Positions 42,572 through 53,757 of a stretch of 64,000 nucleotides of DNA are shown here, piece by piece (the stretch's first letter is position 1; each line of letters starts with the position of its first letter). The translations under genes and the position numbers were made by a program. The stretch covers positions 1-64,000 of the forward strand of contig NZ_BMQL01000004.1 in assembly GCF_014648095.1 (NCBI RefSeq), written 5' to 3'. The stretch is from Deinococcus ruber. Lineage in GTDB: Bacteria; Deinococcota; Deinococci; Deinococcales; Deinococcaceae. The notes beneath the pieces were generated by a model. It saw only the letters and a program-made list of their open reading frames with translations. It had not been told where the DNA came from and searched no databases.

Positions 42572-43558
42572 TCAGGGATTCGTACTCTGACCGAACGAAG
42601 ACGGATCGAGTGCGAGAGATACGATTGTCAGGCCAAGTTCCTGCCTCACACTCAGAATCACTCTCTGCCCATTTCGCTCCAACACGACTCGGTTCGCTCC
42701 GGCAGTGGCGTTGTCGGTGCTGGTGGTGGTTGCGCTGCTGGTACCCGTCGTATCGGTAGCAGTTCCCGTCGTGTCGGTGGTCGAAGTTCCAGTGGTATCA
42801 GTGGTCCCTGTCGCCGTCCCTGTCGTGTCCGTGGTCCCTGTGGCTGTTCCAGTGGTATCAGTAGCAGTACCTGTGGTATCGGTGGTCGAGGTTCCGGTTG
42901 TGTCAGTAGTACCTGTCGCCGTCCCGGTGGTATCGGTGGTAGTACCTGTGGCCGTCCCGGTGGTATCGGTGGTCGTAGTGCCCGTGCTGGTGGTAGCTGT
43001 GGTATCGGTCGAGGTCGTACCGCTGGCCCCAGTCGTGTCAGTGGTGCCCGTCGCCGTCCCGGTAGTATCAGTGGTGGTCCCTGTCGCCGTCCCGGTGGTA
43101 TCGGTCGCAGTGCCCGCCGTATCGGTGGTCGACGTACCCGTAGTATCGGTCGTCCCTGTAGCTGTTCCCGTGGTATCGGTGGTCGTAGTGCCTGTGGTGT
43201 CAGTCGTACCCGTCGAGGTCGTGTCTGTTGCTGTGCCGGTGGTATCGGTCGAAGCCGGGGCAGGCGTGGTGGCTGTGCTGCCTTCAGAGCTGCTCAGCGC
43301 GTAGCCGGTGGCCTGGAGCGCCTGAAGTGTAAGGTTCAGGGCGTCGCTAACGTTGCCGGAATAGATCAGAGCCTGCCCCAGGACGGTGGGTACCGTTCGC
43401 AGCAGTTGTTGACCCGGAAGCGCAGGCAACACCAGTTCGCTGGCTTTTGCCAGGGAAGACGGCGCAGTGGTGGTGGGTGCTGGCGTCGTCTGGGCCAGGG
43501 CAGGCGTTGCCAGCAGCAGAAGTCCCAGCGACAGGGTACGAAGTGTTCGGTTCATCAT
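42572..43558 (-). CDS. Secreted Thr-rich tandem-repeat protein
   Basis: 328 aa. A signal peptide (NRTLRTLSLGLLLLATPALA) is followed by a globular stretch of ~80 residues (LAKASELVLPALPGQQLLRT to LTLQALQATGYALSS). Then come ~175 residues of near-exact repeats of TDTTGTATGT-like units (residues ~108-285) and a C-terminal ~40-residue tail (ANRVVLERNGQRVILSVRQE). The repeat region is built of Thr, Gly, Asp, Ala and Ser only and would be an extended, possibly glycosylated, linker or a surface spacer. GGAGAC precedes the ATGs. No LPXTG-type anchor. Family unknown; the repeat count probably varies between strains. Confidence 0.75.
   Translation of the reverse strand: MMNRTLRTLSLGLLLLATPALAQTTPAPTTTAPSSLAKASELVLPALPGQQLLRTVPTVLGQALIYSGNVSDALNLTLQALQATGYALSSSEGSTATTPAPASTDTTGTATDTTSTGTTDTTGTTTTDTTGTATGTTDTTGTSTTDTAGTATDTTGTATGTTTDTTGTATGTTDTTGASGTTSTDTTATTSTGTTTTDTTGTATGTTTDTTGTATGTTDTTGTSTTDTTGTATDTTGTATGTTDTTGTATGTTDTTGTSTTDTTGTATDTTGTSSATTTSTDNATAGANRVVLERNGQRVILSVRQELGLTIVSLALDPSSFGQSTNP
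42705..43260 (-). repeat. Coding minisatellite in the Thr-rich protein gene
   Basis: In-frame tandem units of roughly 24-30 bp that vary at a few positions, built of GTnGTATCnGT-type strings on the plus strand. Every unit keeps the frame. The repeats are prone to slippage and recombination, so length polymorphism is expected. Confidence 0.8.
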
Positions 43559-43821
43559 CAGTCTCCTTGCTTCCGGAGTCCGGCTCTGATGGCCTCTCCT
43601 GGCCGCACCTTAAGCGCTCTGAGGATGTGAATCTCCCCGAGAACCTGAAGCGGCAGGTATGCAGTTGTCATATGTCGTCAACCCACTTCTCACCCGCTTC
43701 AGTCACCTGTCAGGCCGCCTTCATGTTCTCCAGTCAGCCGGTGTAGTCGGCTCCAGCGGCCTCTTCGCATGTCACCTGAGGAAACAGTGGAGCAATCGGC
43801 GCTGCCCGCTATCATTCGCTC

Positions 43822-44976
43822 ATGAGCTACCAACCGACCCTCTACACCGCCGACATCCTGTACACCGGTATGGGCCTGCCGATTCGTGACGGCGGGGTGG
43901 TGGTGTCCGGGCAGACGGTGGCGGCAGCGGGGCCACGTGCCGATCTGCGGGCCAATTATCCGCAGGCGCAGGAAGTGCGGGTGGGCCGGGTTATCTCGCC
44001 GCCACCCGTGAACGCCCACACCCACCTCGACATGAGCCTGTATCAGTTCCAGTCGCTGCCGTATTTCGACTGGATTCCGCAGGTCGCCATTGCAGGGCGG
44101 GCGCAGCGCGGATTGGAGGGCGCACAGACCGGCCTGGAGGCGATTGAACGCAGCGGCGCGGCAGCCCTGGGCGATATCGTGTGGCACGAGGGCGTGATGG
44201 AGTGGCTGCTCACGCAGTCGCAGGTGCCGGGCGTGGCGTACTGGGAAGTGCTCGACCCCAACCCCGCCACCGCCGCCGAAACGTTTGCCAGAACACGTGA
44301 GCGTGTCGAGCGCTGGCGCAGGCTGGAGCGCCCCGGTGGGATGCGGCTGGGACTGTCGCCGCATGCCAGCCATACCGTGTCTCACACGCTGTTCCGGCTG
44401 CTGGCCGAGTACGCGGCAGCAGAGGGGCTGCCGATGCAGATTCACGTACTGGAACACCCTTCGGAGGCCGAGTTGTTCGCCACCGGGGGCGGGCCGCTCG
44501 CCGCTTCGATGGCGCGGATGGTGCCGGGTCTGAGCATTCCCGACATCCTGGGCCGTTCCCCCGCCCCCGACCTGACCGCCATCTCGTATCTGGAAAGCCT
44601 GGGCGTGCTGCGGGCGCGGCCCACCCTGATTCACATGGTCAACGTGACGCCCGCCGACATCAAAGCGGTGGCGCAGGCGGGCTGTCCGGTGGTTACGTGC
44701 CCCAGATCGAACCGTAATCTGCACTGCGGCCTGTTTCCCTGGGCCGACTACGCGGCGGCAGGTGTAGAAGTGGCGCTGGGCACCGACAGCGTGGCAAGCG
44801 GCGAAACGCTCGACATTCACGACGAGATCCGGGCGGCCTGGGCGCTGCATCCGAATCTCGATCCGCGTCAGGTGGTGCGGGCGGCAGTGAAAGGCGGCAT
44901 GCGCGTGGTGGGCGGGCGCGTGCCGTTCATCCGGCGCGGCGATGCCTGGGATGCGGGGTATATCTGGCCGCAGTAA
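43822..44976 (+). CDS. Amidohydrolase family protein (deaminase-like)
   Basis: 384 aa of the metal-dependent hydrolase superfamily, closest by motifs to MTA/SAH or aminodeoxyfutalosine deaminases. Metal-binding NAHTHLDMS (residues ~64-72), QIHVLEHPSEAELF (~202-215), the PVVTCPRSNRNL with the H after it (NLHCGLFPW), and ALGTDSVASGETLDIHDE carrying the last Asp. TATCAT lies 6 nt before the ATG, so the message is probably leaderless. If this genome uses the futalosine route for menaquinone, this is a candidate step; the substrate is unproven. Confidence 0.85.
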   Translation: MSYQPTLYTADILYTGMGLPIRDGGVVVSGQTVAAAGPRADLRANYPQAQEVRVGRVISPPPVNAHTHLDMSLYQFQSLPYFDWIPQVAIAGRAQRGLEGAQTGLEAIERSGAAALGDIVWHEGVMEWLLTQSQVPGVAYWEVLDPNPATAAETFARTRERVERWRRLERPGGMRLGLSPHASHTVSHTLFRLLAEYAAAEGLPMQIHVLEHPSEAELFATGGGPLAASMARMVPGLSIPDILGRSPAPDLTAISYLESLGVLRARPTLIHMVNVTPADIKAVAQAGCPVVTCPRSNRNLHCGLFPWADYAAAGVEVALGTDSVASGETLDIHDEIRAAWALHPNLDPRQVVRAAVKGGMRVVGGRVPFIRRGDAWDAGYIWPQ

Positions 44977-44978
44977 GT

Positions 44979-45084
44979 TGCGGCCTGTGGCGCGTGGCTT
45001 GTCGCCTGTGGGAACGGGAACAGCCCATCGAACCTGAGCGCGGCAAGGTCGTCGGACTGTTTCTGCAAGCCACACGCCGCAGGC
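44979..45084. repeat. ~105 bp palindromic repeat (GTGGCTTGTGG family), copy 3
   Basis: Starts GCGGCCTGTGGCGCGTGGCTTG and ends AAGCCACACGCCGCAGGC; the two ends are inverted counterparts. It directly follows the amidohydrolase stop and precedes the double-GNAT gene. No gene inside. Confidence 0.6.
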
Positions 45085-45152
45085 TATTTCCCCTACGCCG
45101 ATGCGCCATTTGGCAGATTTCCCTGCTGACAGTTTTGCCTCACAGTACGGGC

Positions 45153-46178
45153 ATGACCACGACGTTTGAGCTGCACGATCCGCGCACGCTGGGGCTGGAA
45201 ACGCGGCTGGAAGTGGCCCGCCTGAATGCCGAAGCCTACGCGTATGCCAATCCCGATGAGCCGCCTCTGAACCCCGAAGTGGGCGCTGAAGACCTGCTTC
45301 AGAGCTGGGGAGACGAGCGAATGACTCTGCTGCTGGCCCGAGAAGGCGAACAGCTGATTGCTCAGGGCCGCCTTTCTTACGACCTGAAGCAGAACACCGA
45401 CAAGGGCAATCTTCATGTGGTGGTGCGTCCGGGCGAGCGTCGGCGCAGCGTCGGCAGGCAGATCGTGGCGCGGCTGGCACAGGAAGCCCTGAAGCTGAAC
45501 CGCACCAGCTATTACGCCGCGACCAGCAGCCGAAGCCCCGACGGAGAAGCGTTTCTCGCTGCCCTTGGAGCCAGAGCCTCGCTGCCGTCCATCATCAGCG
45601 AGCTGTATCTGAAGAATCTGGATCAGGCGATGCTTCAGCGCTGGGTCACGCGGCCAGAAGGCGACCCGTACCGCCTGCACCGCTTCCAGCATGTGCCCGA
45701 GCACGAACTGGGCCGTGTGGCGAACGTCTATGACGTGATGAATACTGCCCCGCGTGGAGATCTGGAATTCGAGGACTGGGTCACGACGCCCGAGCATATC
45801 CAGAGCCAGCAGACAGCGTATGCCGCCATCGGTGGAAAGACGCTGCTGTATGTGGTCGAGCATCTTCCCACCGAACAGTTTGTGGCCTTCTCACAGGTTG
45901 GCTGGCACCCGACGCGGGCCGCACTGATCGACCAGTGGGGAACAGGTGTTCACCCCGACCACCGGGGGCAGGGGCTGGGGAAATGGGTCAAGGCGGCGGT
46001 GCTACAAGACCTGCCAGCCCACAACCCCGAGGGTCTGAAAATCTATACCGGAAACGCCGATGTCAACGCCGCCATGCTCGGCATCAACCGCGCCCTGGGC
46101 TATGCCCCTGCCTTCAACCGCATTGAATGGCAGGGACAGACCCAGGACATTCTGGCAGCCGTCAGCGCCAACGCCTGA
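45153..46178 (+). CDS. GNAT family N-acetyltransferase, two-domain
   Basis: 341 aa; two GNAT folds in tandem. The N-terminal domain has LHVVVRPGERRRSVGRQIVAR (~residues 88-108) and the C-terminal domain has WGTGVHPDHRGQGLGKWVKA (~260-280) with the acetyl-CoA loop better conserved (RGQGLG). The layout resembles mycothiol synthase and other dual-GNAT proteins, although the mycothiol route is not expected here. Substrate unknown. ATG at 45153; longer frames run into the repeat. Confidence 0.85.
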   Translation: MTTTFELHDPRTLGLETRLEVARLNAEAYAYANPDEPPLNPEVGAEDLLQSWGDERMTLLLAREGEQLIAQGRLSYDLKQNTDKGNLHVVVRPGERRRSVGRQIVARLAQEALKLNRTSYYAATSSRSPDGEAFLAALGARASLPSIISELYLKNLDQAMLQRWVTRPEGDPYRLHRFQHVPEHELGRVANVYDVMNTAPRGDLEFEDWVTTPEHIQSQQTAYAAIGGKTLLYVVEHLPTEQFVAFSQVGWHPTRAALIDQWGTGVHPDHRGQGLGKWVKAAVLQDLPAHNPEGLKIYTGNADVNAAMLGINRALGYAPAFNRIEWQGQTQDILAAVSANA

Positions 46179-46196
46179 ACGCCGCAGAGCAGCAAA

Positions 46197-46227
46197 AAGC
46201 GCCGCCTCCAACCGGGAAGCGGCGCTT
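46197..46227 (-). terminator. Terminator of the nusA-infB operon
   Basis: AAGCGCCGC and GCGGCGCTT form a 9-bp stem; on the minus strand the stem is followed by TTTTTGCTG. It lies 21 nt past the infB stop, between convergent genes. Confidence 0.88.
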
Positions 46228-46247
46228 CTGCTTGTGCTCAGTGGTGC

Positions 46248-48137
<1,890 letters not shown>

Positions 48138-48188
48138 ACTCACCTCCGGTGAGGCCCGCCTCTGTGGGGCGGGAGATTGTTCAGTTCT

Positions 48189-48527
48189 TTATTCCATAGC
48201 GGTGTGTTGAACATGGCGTGAGGCGTTGTTCGCCTGTCTGCGGGTGGACTCCTGAAGGGGGAGGCTGGGAAACGCCGCCGTCAGCACGGCACTCAGCGCC
48301 GGAGCCTGCGCTCCGAAGGCCCGCCGCAGCCGTTTCTCGGCCCAGCAGCTCGGTGAATCAGCGCACACATACGCTCCGCGCCCGCTGCGAACGCCCGCCT
48401 GCAAAGCCCATACGCCCGCCGTCCTGACCAGCCGCAGAAACTCGCTCTGGGGGCGTTTGCGGCGGCAGGCCACACAGCTCCGCTCGGGAATGTGGGTGGG
48501 CCTTGGGGCGAGGGCGAGGGCGTCCAT
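48189..48527 (-). CDS. ylxR: YlxR family RNA-binding protein (DUF448)
   Basis: 112 aa. The signature RSCVACRRKRPQSEFLRLVR (residues ~16-35) and GRGAYVCADSPSCWAEKRLRRAF (split here) match YlxR, found between nusA and infB in many bacteria. It starts 7 nt after nusA and 51 nt before infB. Related to nucleoid/RNA binding with a role in gene regulation in other bacteria. The C-terminus is rich in Ser/Gln/Arg and poorly conserved. Confidence 0.9.
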   Translation of the reverse strand: MDALALAPRPTHIPERSCVACRRKRPQSEFLRLVRTAGVWALQAGVRSGRGAYVCADSPSCWAEKRLRRAFGAQAPALSAVLTAAFPSLPLQESTRRQANNASRHVQHTAME

Positions 48528-48534
48528 TCAGCGG

Positions 48535-49734
<1,200 letters not shown>

Positions 49735-49749
49735 ATCACTTCCTTTGGG

Positions 49750-49853
49750 GGCTTGTGGCTCGTAGCGTGTGGCTTGTGGGAAAGGCCAGGGAGGCTGGCT
49801 CCATCGAGTTGGCCTGGTTGTTCCTACAGGCGACGAGCCACATGCCACACGCG
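49750..49853. repeat. ~105 bp palindromic repeat (GTGGCTTGTGG family), copy 4, inside the rimP-nusA interval
   Basis: Starts GGCTTGTGGCTCGTAGCGTGTGG and ends CGAGCCACATGCCACACGC; inverted ends and the TTCCTACAGG motif seen also in copy 1. It lies between rimP and nusA on the same transcript, so it would be transcribed as a hairpin in the operon mRNA. Confidence 0.6.
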
Positions 49854-49857
49854 TCGT

Positions 49858-50367
49858 TTACCGGTGTTCTGGTGGGAATTCGGCCAGATTCGCCTGGAAA
49901 TCACCGATTCGCAGCGTGACCGGGCCATTGTCGGTGTCGAAGGTCACGTCGTCGCCCTGCACTGCTGTAATCGGCGCAGTAAAGGTGTGGCCGCTGCCGC
50001 GCACCTTTGCCTTCAGGCCGTGCATTCGCTCGAAGTGACGACTTCTGAGCAGTGGGCGCTTGGCTCCGGGCGATTCGAGTTCCAGGCGGTACTCGCTGCG
50101 AATCGGGTCAAGGCGGTCGTACTCGTCGCCCACGGCGCGGCTGGCTGCCGTCAGGTCTTCGATGCTGACCGGCTGTTCGTCGAGGCGGTCGATACGGACG
50201 ACCACCACCGGGTTTCTGCCGGGGTTCTGAATCTGTACCTCCAGTACCTCGAAGCCCAGCGGTGTCAGGACATGGGCCGCGATGCTCTGAAGGTTTTGGC
50301 TCTGGCCCGCAGGCGAGGCCGCTGAAGCGCTTGAATTGTCTGGGTTGTGGGCTGAAGAATCCGTCAT
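49858..50367 (-). CDS. rimP: Ribosome maturation factor RimP
   Basis: 169 aa, needed for 30S maturation. Two domains: the N-terminal half with VLTPLGFEVLEVQIQN and VRIDRLDEQPVSIEDLT, then the C-terminal barrel with ITAVQGDDVTFD. The conserved RLELESPGAKRPLLRSRHFERM (split around residues 105-125) is the RimP hallmark. The ATG at 50367 is preferred to the longer frame because the added residues lack conservation. First gene of the operon. Confidence 0.92.
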   Translation of the reverse strand: MTDSSAHNPDNSSASAASPAGQSQNLQSIAAHVLTPLGFEVLEVQIQNPGRNPVVVVRIDRLDEQPVSIEDLTAASRAVGDEYDRLDPIRSEYRLELESPGAKRPLLRSRHFERMHGLKAKVRGSGHTFTAPITAVQGDDVTFDTDNGPVTLRIGDFQANLAEFPPEHR

Positions 50368-50528
50368 AAATTGTCCCGCCGGAGCGGGTCGTTCACCTCC
50401 TCCACGAAAAAAGGTGGGAAGCACTCCCACCTCACGTCCGAGGATTTCTGAGAAGAGTATACCTCAAAGTGGCCCAAACTTGCTGCCCTGGGCACGATTG
50501 GCGCATTCAGACGGCGTTAGGATCGTTT

Positions 50529-50918
50529 ATGCATCCTCAAAACTTTGTGTTCGTTGCCCTGCTGGGTCTGAGTTCTGTGACCCTGGCGGCTCCTGCATCC
50601 GGCTTTCTGTCGCCTGCCCAGCTCAGCGCGGCGCTGACGGCAAGGGCCAGAGGCCAGCAGACGTTCACACTTATCAACGTGCATGTTCCCTACGAAGGGC
50701 GCATCGCGGGCACCGATCTGCTGCTGCCGTACGACACCATCGGGCAGAACAAGAAGTTGCCCGCCAACAAAAAGGCGGCGCTGATCCTGTACTGCCGCTC
50801 GGGCAACATGAGTGCCCAGGCGCATGACACGCTCAACCGCATGGGCTATACCAACGTCCGCGAATTGCAGGGCGGCTTCGATGCCTGGAAAGACGCGGGC
50901 TATCTCCTGAAAGAGTGA
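50529..50918 (+). CDS. Secreted rhodanese-like protein
   Basis: 129 aa. A signal peptide (NFVFVALLGLSSVTLAAPA) precedes a single rhodanese domain with the active-site loop LYCRSGNMSAQA (Cys ~96) and the C-terminal LQGGFDAWKDAGYLL. Exported single-domain rhodaneses may act in sulfur transfer or cyanide detoxification in the periplasm; the substrate is unknown. ATG at 50529; TAGGAT lies close upstream. Confidence 0.85.
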   Translation: MHPQNFVFVALLGLSSVTLAAPASGFLSPAQLSAALTARARGQQTFTLINVHVPYEGRIAGTDLLLPYDTIGQNKKLPANKKAALILYCRSGNMSAQAHDTLNRMGYTNVRELQGGFDAWKDAGYLLKE

Positions 50919-51012
50919 GCAGCGGAGGGCAAGAAACATTTTCGAATGAAGCGCAACATCTGCGATGAGCAGCGCCTGTTCTGTTTCTTCTCGAGCCTTT
51001 CGACGCTGGTCT

Positions 51013-51702
51013 CTAGCCGCGCTGCGGATGATAGGACTCGATCTGGATCACGCCGTTCTGCAATCTTGCCAGTTCCGCTTCCGCTTTCTCCTGCATGCGT
51101 TTCATGCTTTCCAGCACGTTGTCTTCGGCGCTGCGGGCCACCGCTCCGGCGATGCGTATCTGAGCGCTGGCGATGGGCCGTGCGTACACGATGGCGTCGG
51201 TGCGGCCTTCAGCCCCGGCGTGCACCATTCCGCGCAGCGCCCCCAGCACGATGATATCGCCGCCCGCCACCAGTTCTGCACCGGGGTTCACGTCGCCCAG
51301 CACCACCACGCTGCCCCGGTATTCTCCCCGGAAACCTGCCCGCAACCCGTGATGCACCACCACCGTCTGAGAACTGTCGAGGGAGGGCGGCGCTTCGCTT
51401 CGCTGCATGGGCGGCGGCGCGGCAGGCACATCGGTCAGGCTCGGAGCACCAGGAGAGGGAACAGGGGCGGAAGCAGCAGCAGGCTGACGGGGGCCGCGCA
51501 CCCGTCCGAGTTCGCCGCCCGCTGCCCGCACAGCGGCAAAGGCTGCCTGAAGTGCGCCTGCATCGGCATCGGCGGCCAGTTCGATGGTGACGCGCTGAGC
51601 CAGCAATTCCTGACGCTCGCGCAGTCCAGTTTCCAATGTTTCCTGGGTGTCCGACGCTTCGATCAACAGATTCAGGCCGCCCAGAGCGCCGCGCAGTTTC
51701 AT
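51013..51702 (-). CDS. minC: Septum site-determining protein MinC
   Basis: Inhibitor of FtsZ ring formation with MinD; 229 aa. The N-terminal domain is ~1-90, followed by a Pro/Ala-rich linker (residues ~95-130). The C-terminal beta-helix has VVHHGLRAGFRGEYRGSVVVLGDVNPGAELVAGGDIIVLGALRG-like repeats (VVVLGDVNPGAELVAGGDI, DIIVLGALRGMVHAGAEG). minD is not adjacent here. The ATG at 51702 is chosen because MKLRG begins the conserved domain. Confidence 0.9.
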   Translation of the reverse strand: MKLRGALGGLNLLIEASDTQETLETGLRERQELLAQRVTIELAADADAGALQAAFAAVRAAGGELGRVRGPRQPAAASAPVPSPGAPSLTDVPAAPPPMQRSEAPPSLDSSQTVVVHHGLRAGFRGEYRGSVVVLGDVNPGAELVAGGDIIVLGALRGMVHAGAEGRTDAIVYARPIASAQIRIAGAVARSAEDNVLESMKRMQEKAEAELARLQNGVIQIESYHPQRG

Positions 51703-51867
51703 ATATGAGAATTCTAGCAGCAGCGGGTCAGATTCAAAATACCCCCGGAATACCCGCACTCAAGGCCGTGCCAGACGGTGGCAAACTGAAACCGCACAGT
51801 ACATTTTGCTGCTTTAGGGCACCTGATGTAGTACGATGGGGCATGCAGATTTTGGAGGGTAACATTC

Positions 51868-52257
51868 GTGCAGCTTGATTCTGGTGCGGTGGCTGAGGGC
51901 CGCATTACGCGCGTCACCGACTTCGGCGCGTTTATTCAGTTCGAGAACGGTGAGACGGGTCTGGTGCACATCTCCCAGATCGCCCACAGCTTCGTGAGGA
52001 ACATTCACGATCACGTTCACGAAGGCGACACCATCGAGGTCAAGGTGCTGGGGCGCGACGAGCGAGGCCGCCTCGATCTCTCGATCAAGGAGCTGCTGGA
52101 GGAGCCGGAAGAGATTCCCCGGCCCCGCGCCATCGGACGCCAGAGTCCTCAGTTCGAAGCCAAGCTGAGAAGCTTTATGCGCGACGCCAAGGAGCGCGGC
52201 CCCGGCAGCATCGGCGCGACCAAAAAGGGCAGCACTGGCGGCAAGCGCAAGAAGTAA
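51868..52257 (+). CDS. S1 RNA-binding domain protein (YugI/GSP13-like)
   Basis: 129 aa: one S1 domain (residues ~5-75, RITRVTDFGAFIQFENGETG and VKVLGRDERGRLDLSIKELL), then a basic Lys/Gly-rich tail (SIGATKKGSTGGKRKK). Related to general stress protein 13 and other ribosome-associated S1 proteins. The GTG has TTGGAGGG upstream as a good ribosome binding site. RNA or ribosome binding is expected. Confidence 0.88.
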   Translation: MQLDSGAVAEGRITRVTDFGAFIQFENGETGLVHISQIAHSFVRNIHDHVHEGDTIEVKVLGRDERGRLDLSIKELLEEPEEIPRPRAIGRQSPQFEAKLRSFMRDAKERGPGSIGATKKGSTGGKRKK

Positions 52258-52268
52258 CGCGCAGAAAT

Positions 52269-52318
52269 CAGGAACAGCAGGGCGGGACATTCGATGTGAA
52301 TGCCCCGCCCTGTTCCTG
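52269..52318. terminator. Long hairpin terminator between convergent genes
   Basis: CAGGAACAGCAGGGCGGG and CCCGCCCTGTTCCTG pair (15+ bp, with an interrupting CATTC/GAATG stem in the middle). It is located between the S1-protein gene and the convergent hpt, so it may stop both. Confidence 0.8.
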
Positions 52319-52335
52319 TTGATTGCGACGGTTGT

Positions 52336-52878
52336 TTACTCCTGCGAGGTGATGAACGGCAGGTTGCGGTCGAGCTGACTGCGGTCGAGGCCGTAGCCGT
52401 AGACGAACGCGTCGGGAATGGTAAAGCCCAGGTAATCCACGGGCACTTCGATACGGCGGCGTGAAGGCTTGCTCAGCAGGGCCGCGACCTTGAGTGAGGC
52501 CGGGCCGCGCCCGCTGAGGTAATGCAGCAGATAGTGCATGGTGATGCCGGTATCCACGATGTCTTCGACCAGAATCACGTGGCGACCCGACAGTGGGAAG
52601 TTCAGATCCTTGACCAGTTTGACTTCGCCGCTCGACTGCTTGGCGTCGCCGTAGCTGCTGGTCTGAAGAAAATCGACGGTCAGCGGCATCTTGATGGCCC
52701 GCACCAGATCGGCATGGAACATGAATGCGCCGTTCAACACGCAGATCAGATGAGGTTCCTTGCCCTCGTACTCCTGCGCGATCTGCTGCGCGATTTCACC
52801 GATGCGGGCCATCAGTTGGGCTTCTGTAATCTGAACCGGTCCGGTGCCCGGCTTGTGTTGGCCTGTCCTGCTGGTCAT
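52336..52878 (-). CDS. hpt: Hypoxanthine phosphoribosyltransferase
   Basis: Purine salvage, converting hypoxanthine/guanine plus PRPP to IMP/GMP; 180 aa. The PRPP-binding motif VILVEDIVDTGITMHYL (residues ~100-116) and the flexible-loop SSYGDAKQSSGEVKLVKDL are both visible, as is VDYLGFTIPDAFVYGYGLD. The ATG at 52878 fits; the longer frame upstream would overlap trpC's divergent promoter. Confidence 0.93.
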   Translation of the reverse strand: MTSRTGQHKPGTGPVQITEAQLMARIGEIAQQIAQEYEGKEPHLICVLNGAFMFHADLVRAIKMPLTVDFLQTSSYGDAKQSSGEVKLVKDLNFPLSGRHVILVEDIVDTGITMHYLLHYLSGRGPASLKVAALLSKPSRRRIEVPVDYLGFTIPDAFVYGYGLDRSQLDRNLPFITSQE

Positions 52879-52965
52879 GCCGCCAAGCCTAACACCCAAC
52901 ATGAAGATTGGGGAAGAGGCCAAAGACTGGAGAGCGGCGCACAGGGCGTGCCCTATACTCGGTCT

Positions 52966-53757
52966 GTGACAACCACGCAGCATTCAGCACTGTACGGAGA
53001 GAAGCGCGAGGGCGTGCTGGGCCGCATCGTGCGCGAACGAATGCACGACTACGCCGCAGCCGACCCCGAACTCGGTGTGGCGCGGCCCGCTTCCGGGCGC
53101 TTCCGCGCAGCGCTGGCCGGGCCTGGGCTGTCGCTGATCGCAGAGGTCAAGCGGGCCAGCCCCAGTCAGGGAGCCATCGCGCCGCTCGATCCGGCCCAGG
53201 CAGCGCTGTCGTATCAGGCGGGGGGCGCGGCGGCCCTGAGCGTGCTGACCGAGCCGAGGCACTTCGACGGCAACCGTGAAGCGCTGCTGGAGGTGGTGGC
53301 GGCGGTCAGCATTCCGGCGCTCCGAAAAGATTTCGTGGTGCATCCGGCGATGCTGCGCGAGGCCGCCGACTGGGGCGCGGGCGCGGCGCTGCTGATGGTG
53401 AGCGTGCTGGGCGAGCAGACCGCCGCGTACCTGGAAGCGGCCCGTCATCTGGGGCTGGACGCGCTGGTCGAAGTCCATGACGAGGACGAACTGGACATTG
53501 CCATCCAAAGTGGGGCCGACCTGATCGGTGTGAACAACCGCGACCTGACGACGCTGGCGATCAGTCTGGACAATGCCCCGCGCCTGAGCCGACGCGCCAG
53601 AGAGCTGGGCTTTTCGGGCCTGCTGGTGGCCGAGAGCGGCTACCGCACCGCCCACGATCTGGAGAGTGTGCGCGGGCTGACCGACGCGGTGCTGGTGGGC
53701 AGCAGTCTGGCCGCCAGCAGCGATCTGGCACAGGCCGTGCGCGACCTGCTGGCCTGA
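52966..53757 (+). CDS. trpC: Indole-3-glycerol phosphate synthase
   Basis: Tryptophan synthesis step from CdRP to indole-3-glycerol phosphate; 263 aa TIM barrel with LIAEVKRASPSQGAIAPLDP (residues ~50-70), VLTEPRHFDGN, the LRKDFVVHPAMLREAA lysine segment, IGVNNRDLTTLAISL and VAESGYRTAHD. GTG start with TATACT 6 nt upstream (52954-52959), a leaderless arrangement. No other trp gene is adjacent. The next gene starts at the base after its stop, so they form an operon. Confidence 0.95.
   Translation: MTTTQHSALYGEKREGVLGRIVRERMHDYAAADPELGVARPASGRFRAALAGPGLSLIAEVKRASPSQGAIAPLDPAQAALSYQAGGAAALSVLTEPRHFDGNREALLEVVAAVSIPALRKDFVVHPAMLREAADWGAGAALLMVSVLGEQTAAYLEAARHLGLDALVEVHDEDELDIAIQSGADLIGVNNRDLTTLAISLDNAPRLSRRARELGFSGLLVAESGYRTAHDLESVRGLTDAVLVGSSLAASSDLAQAVRDLLA

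Noticed and set aside
42705..43304. CRISPR-like array or PVVSVV-repeat protein on the plus strand
   Set aside because: The repeats are contiguous with no spacers and keep a frame on the minus strand in a protein with a signal peptide; the plus-strand frame is the mirror of that.
43559..43821. Possible small gene between the Thr-rich protein and the amidohydrolase
   Set aside because: No protein-like frame; only the amidohydrolase promoter box is visible.
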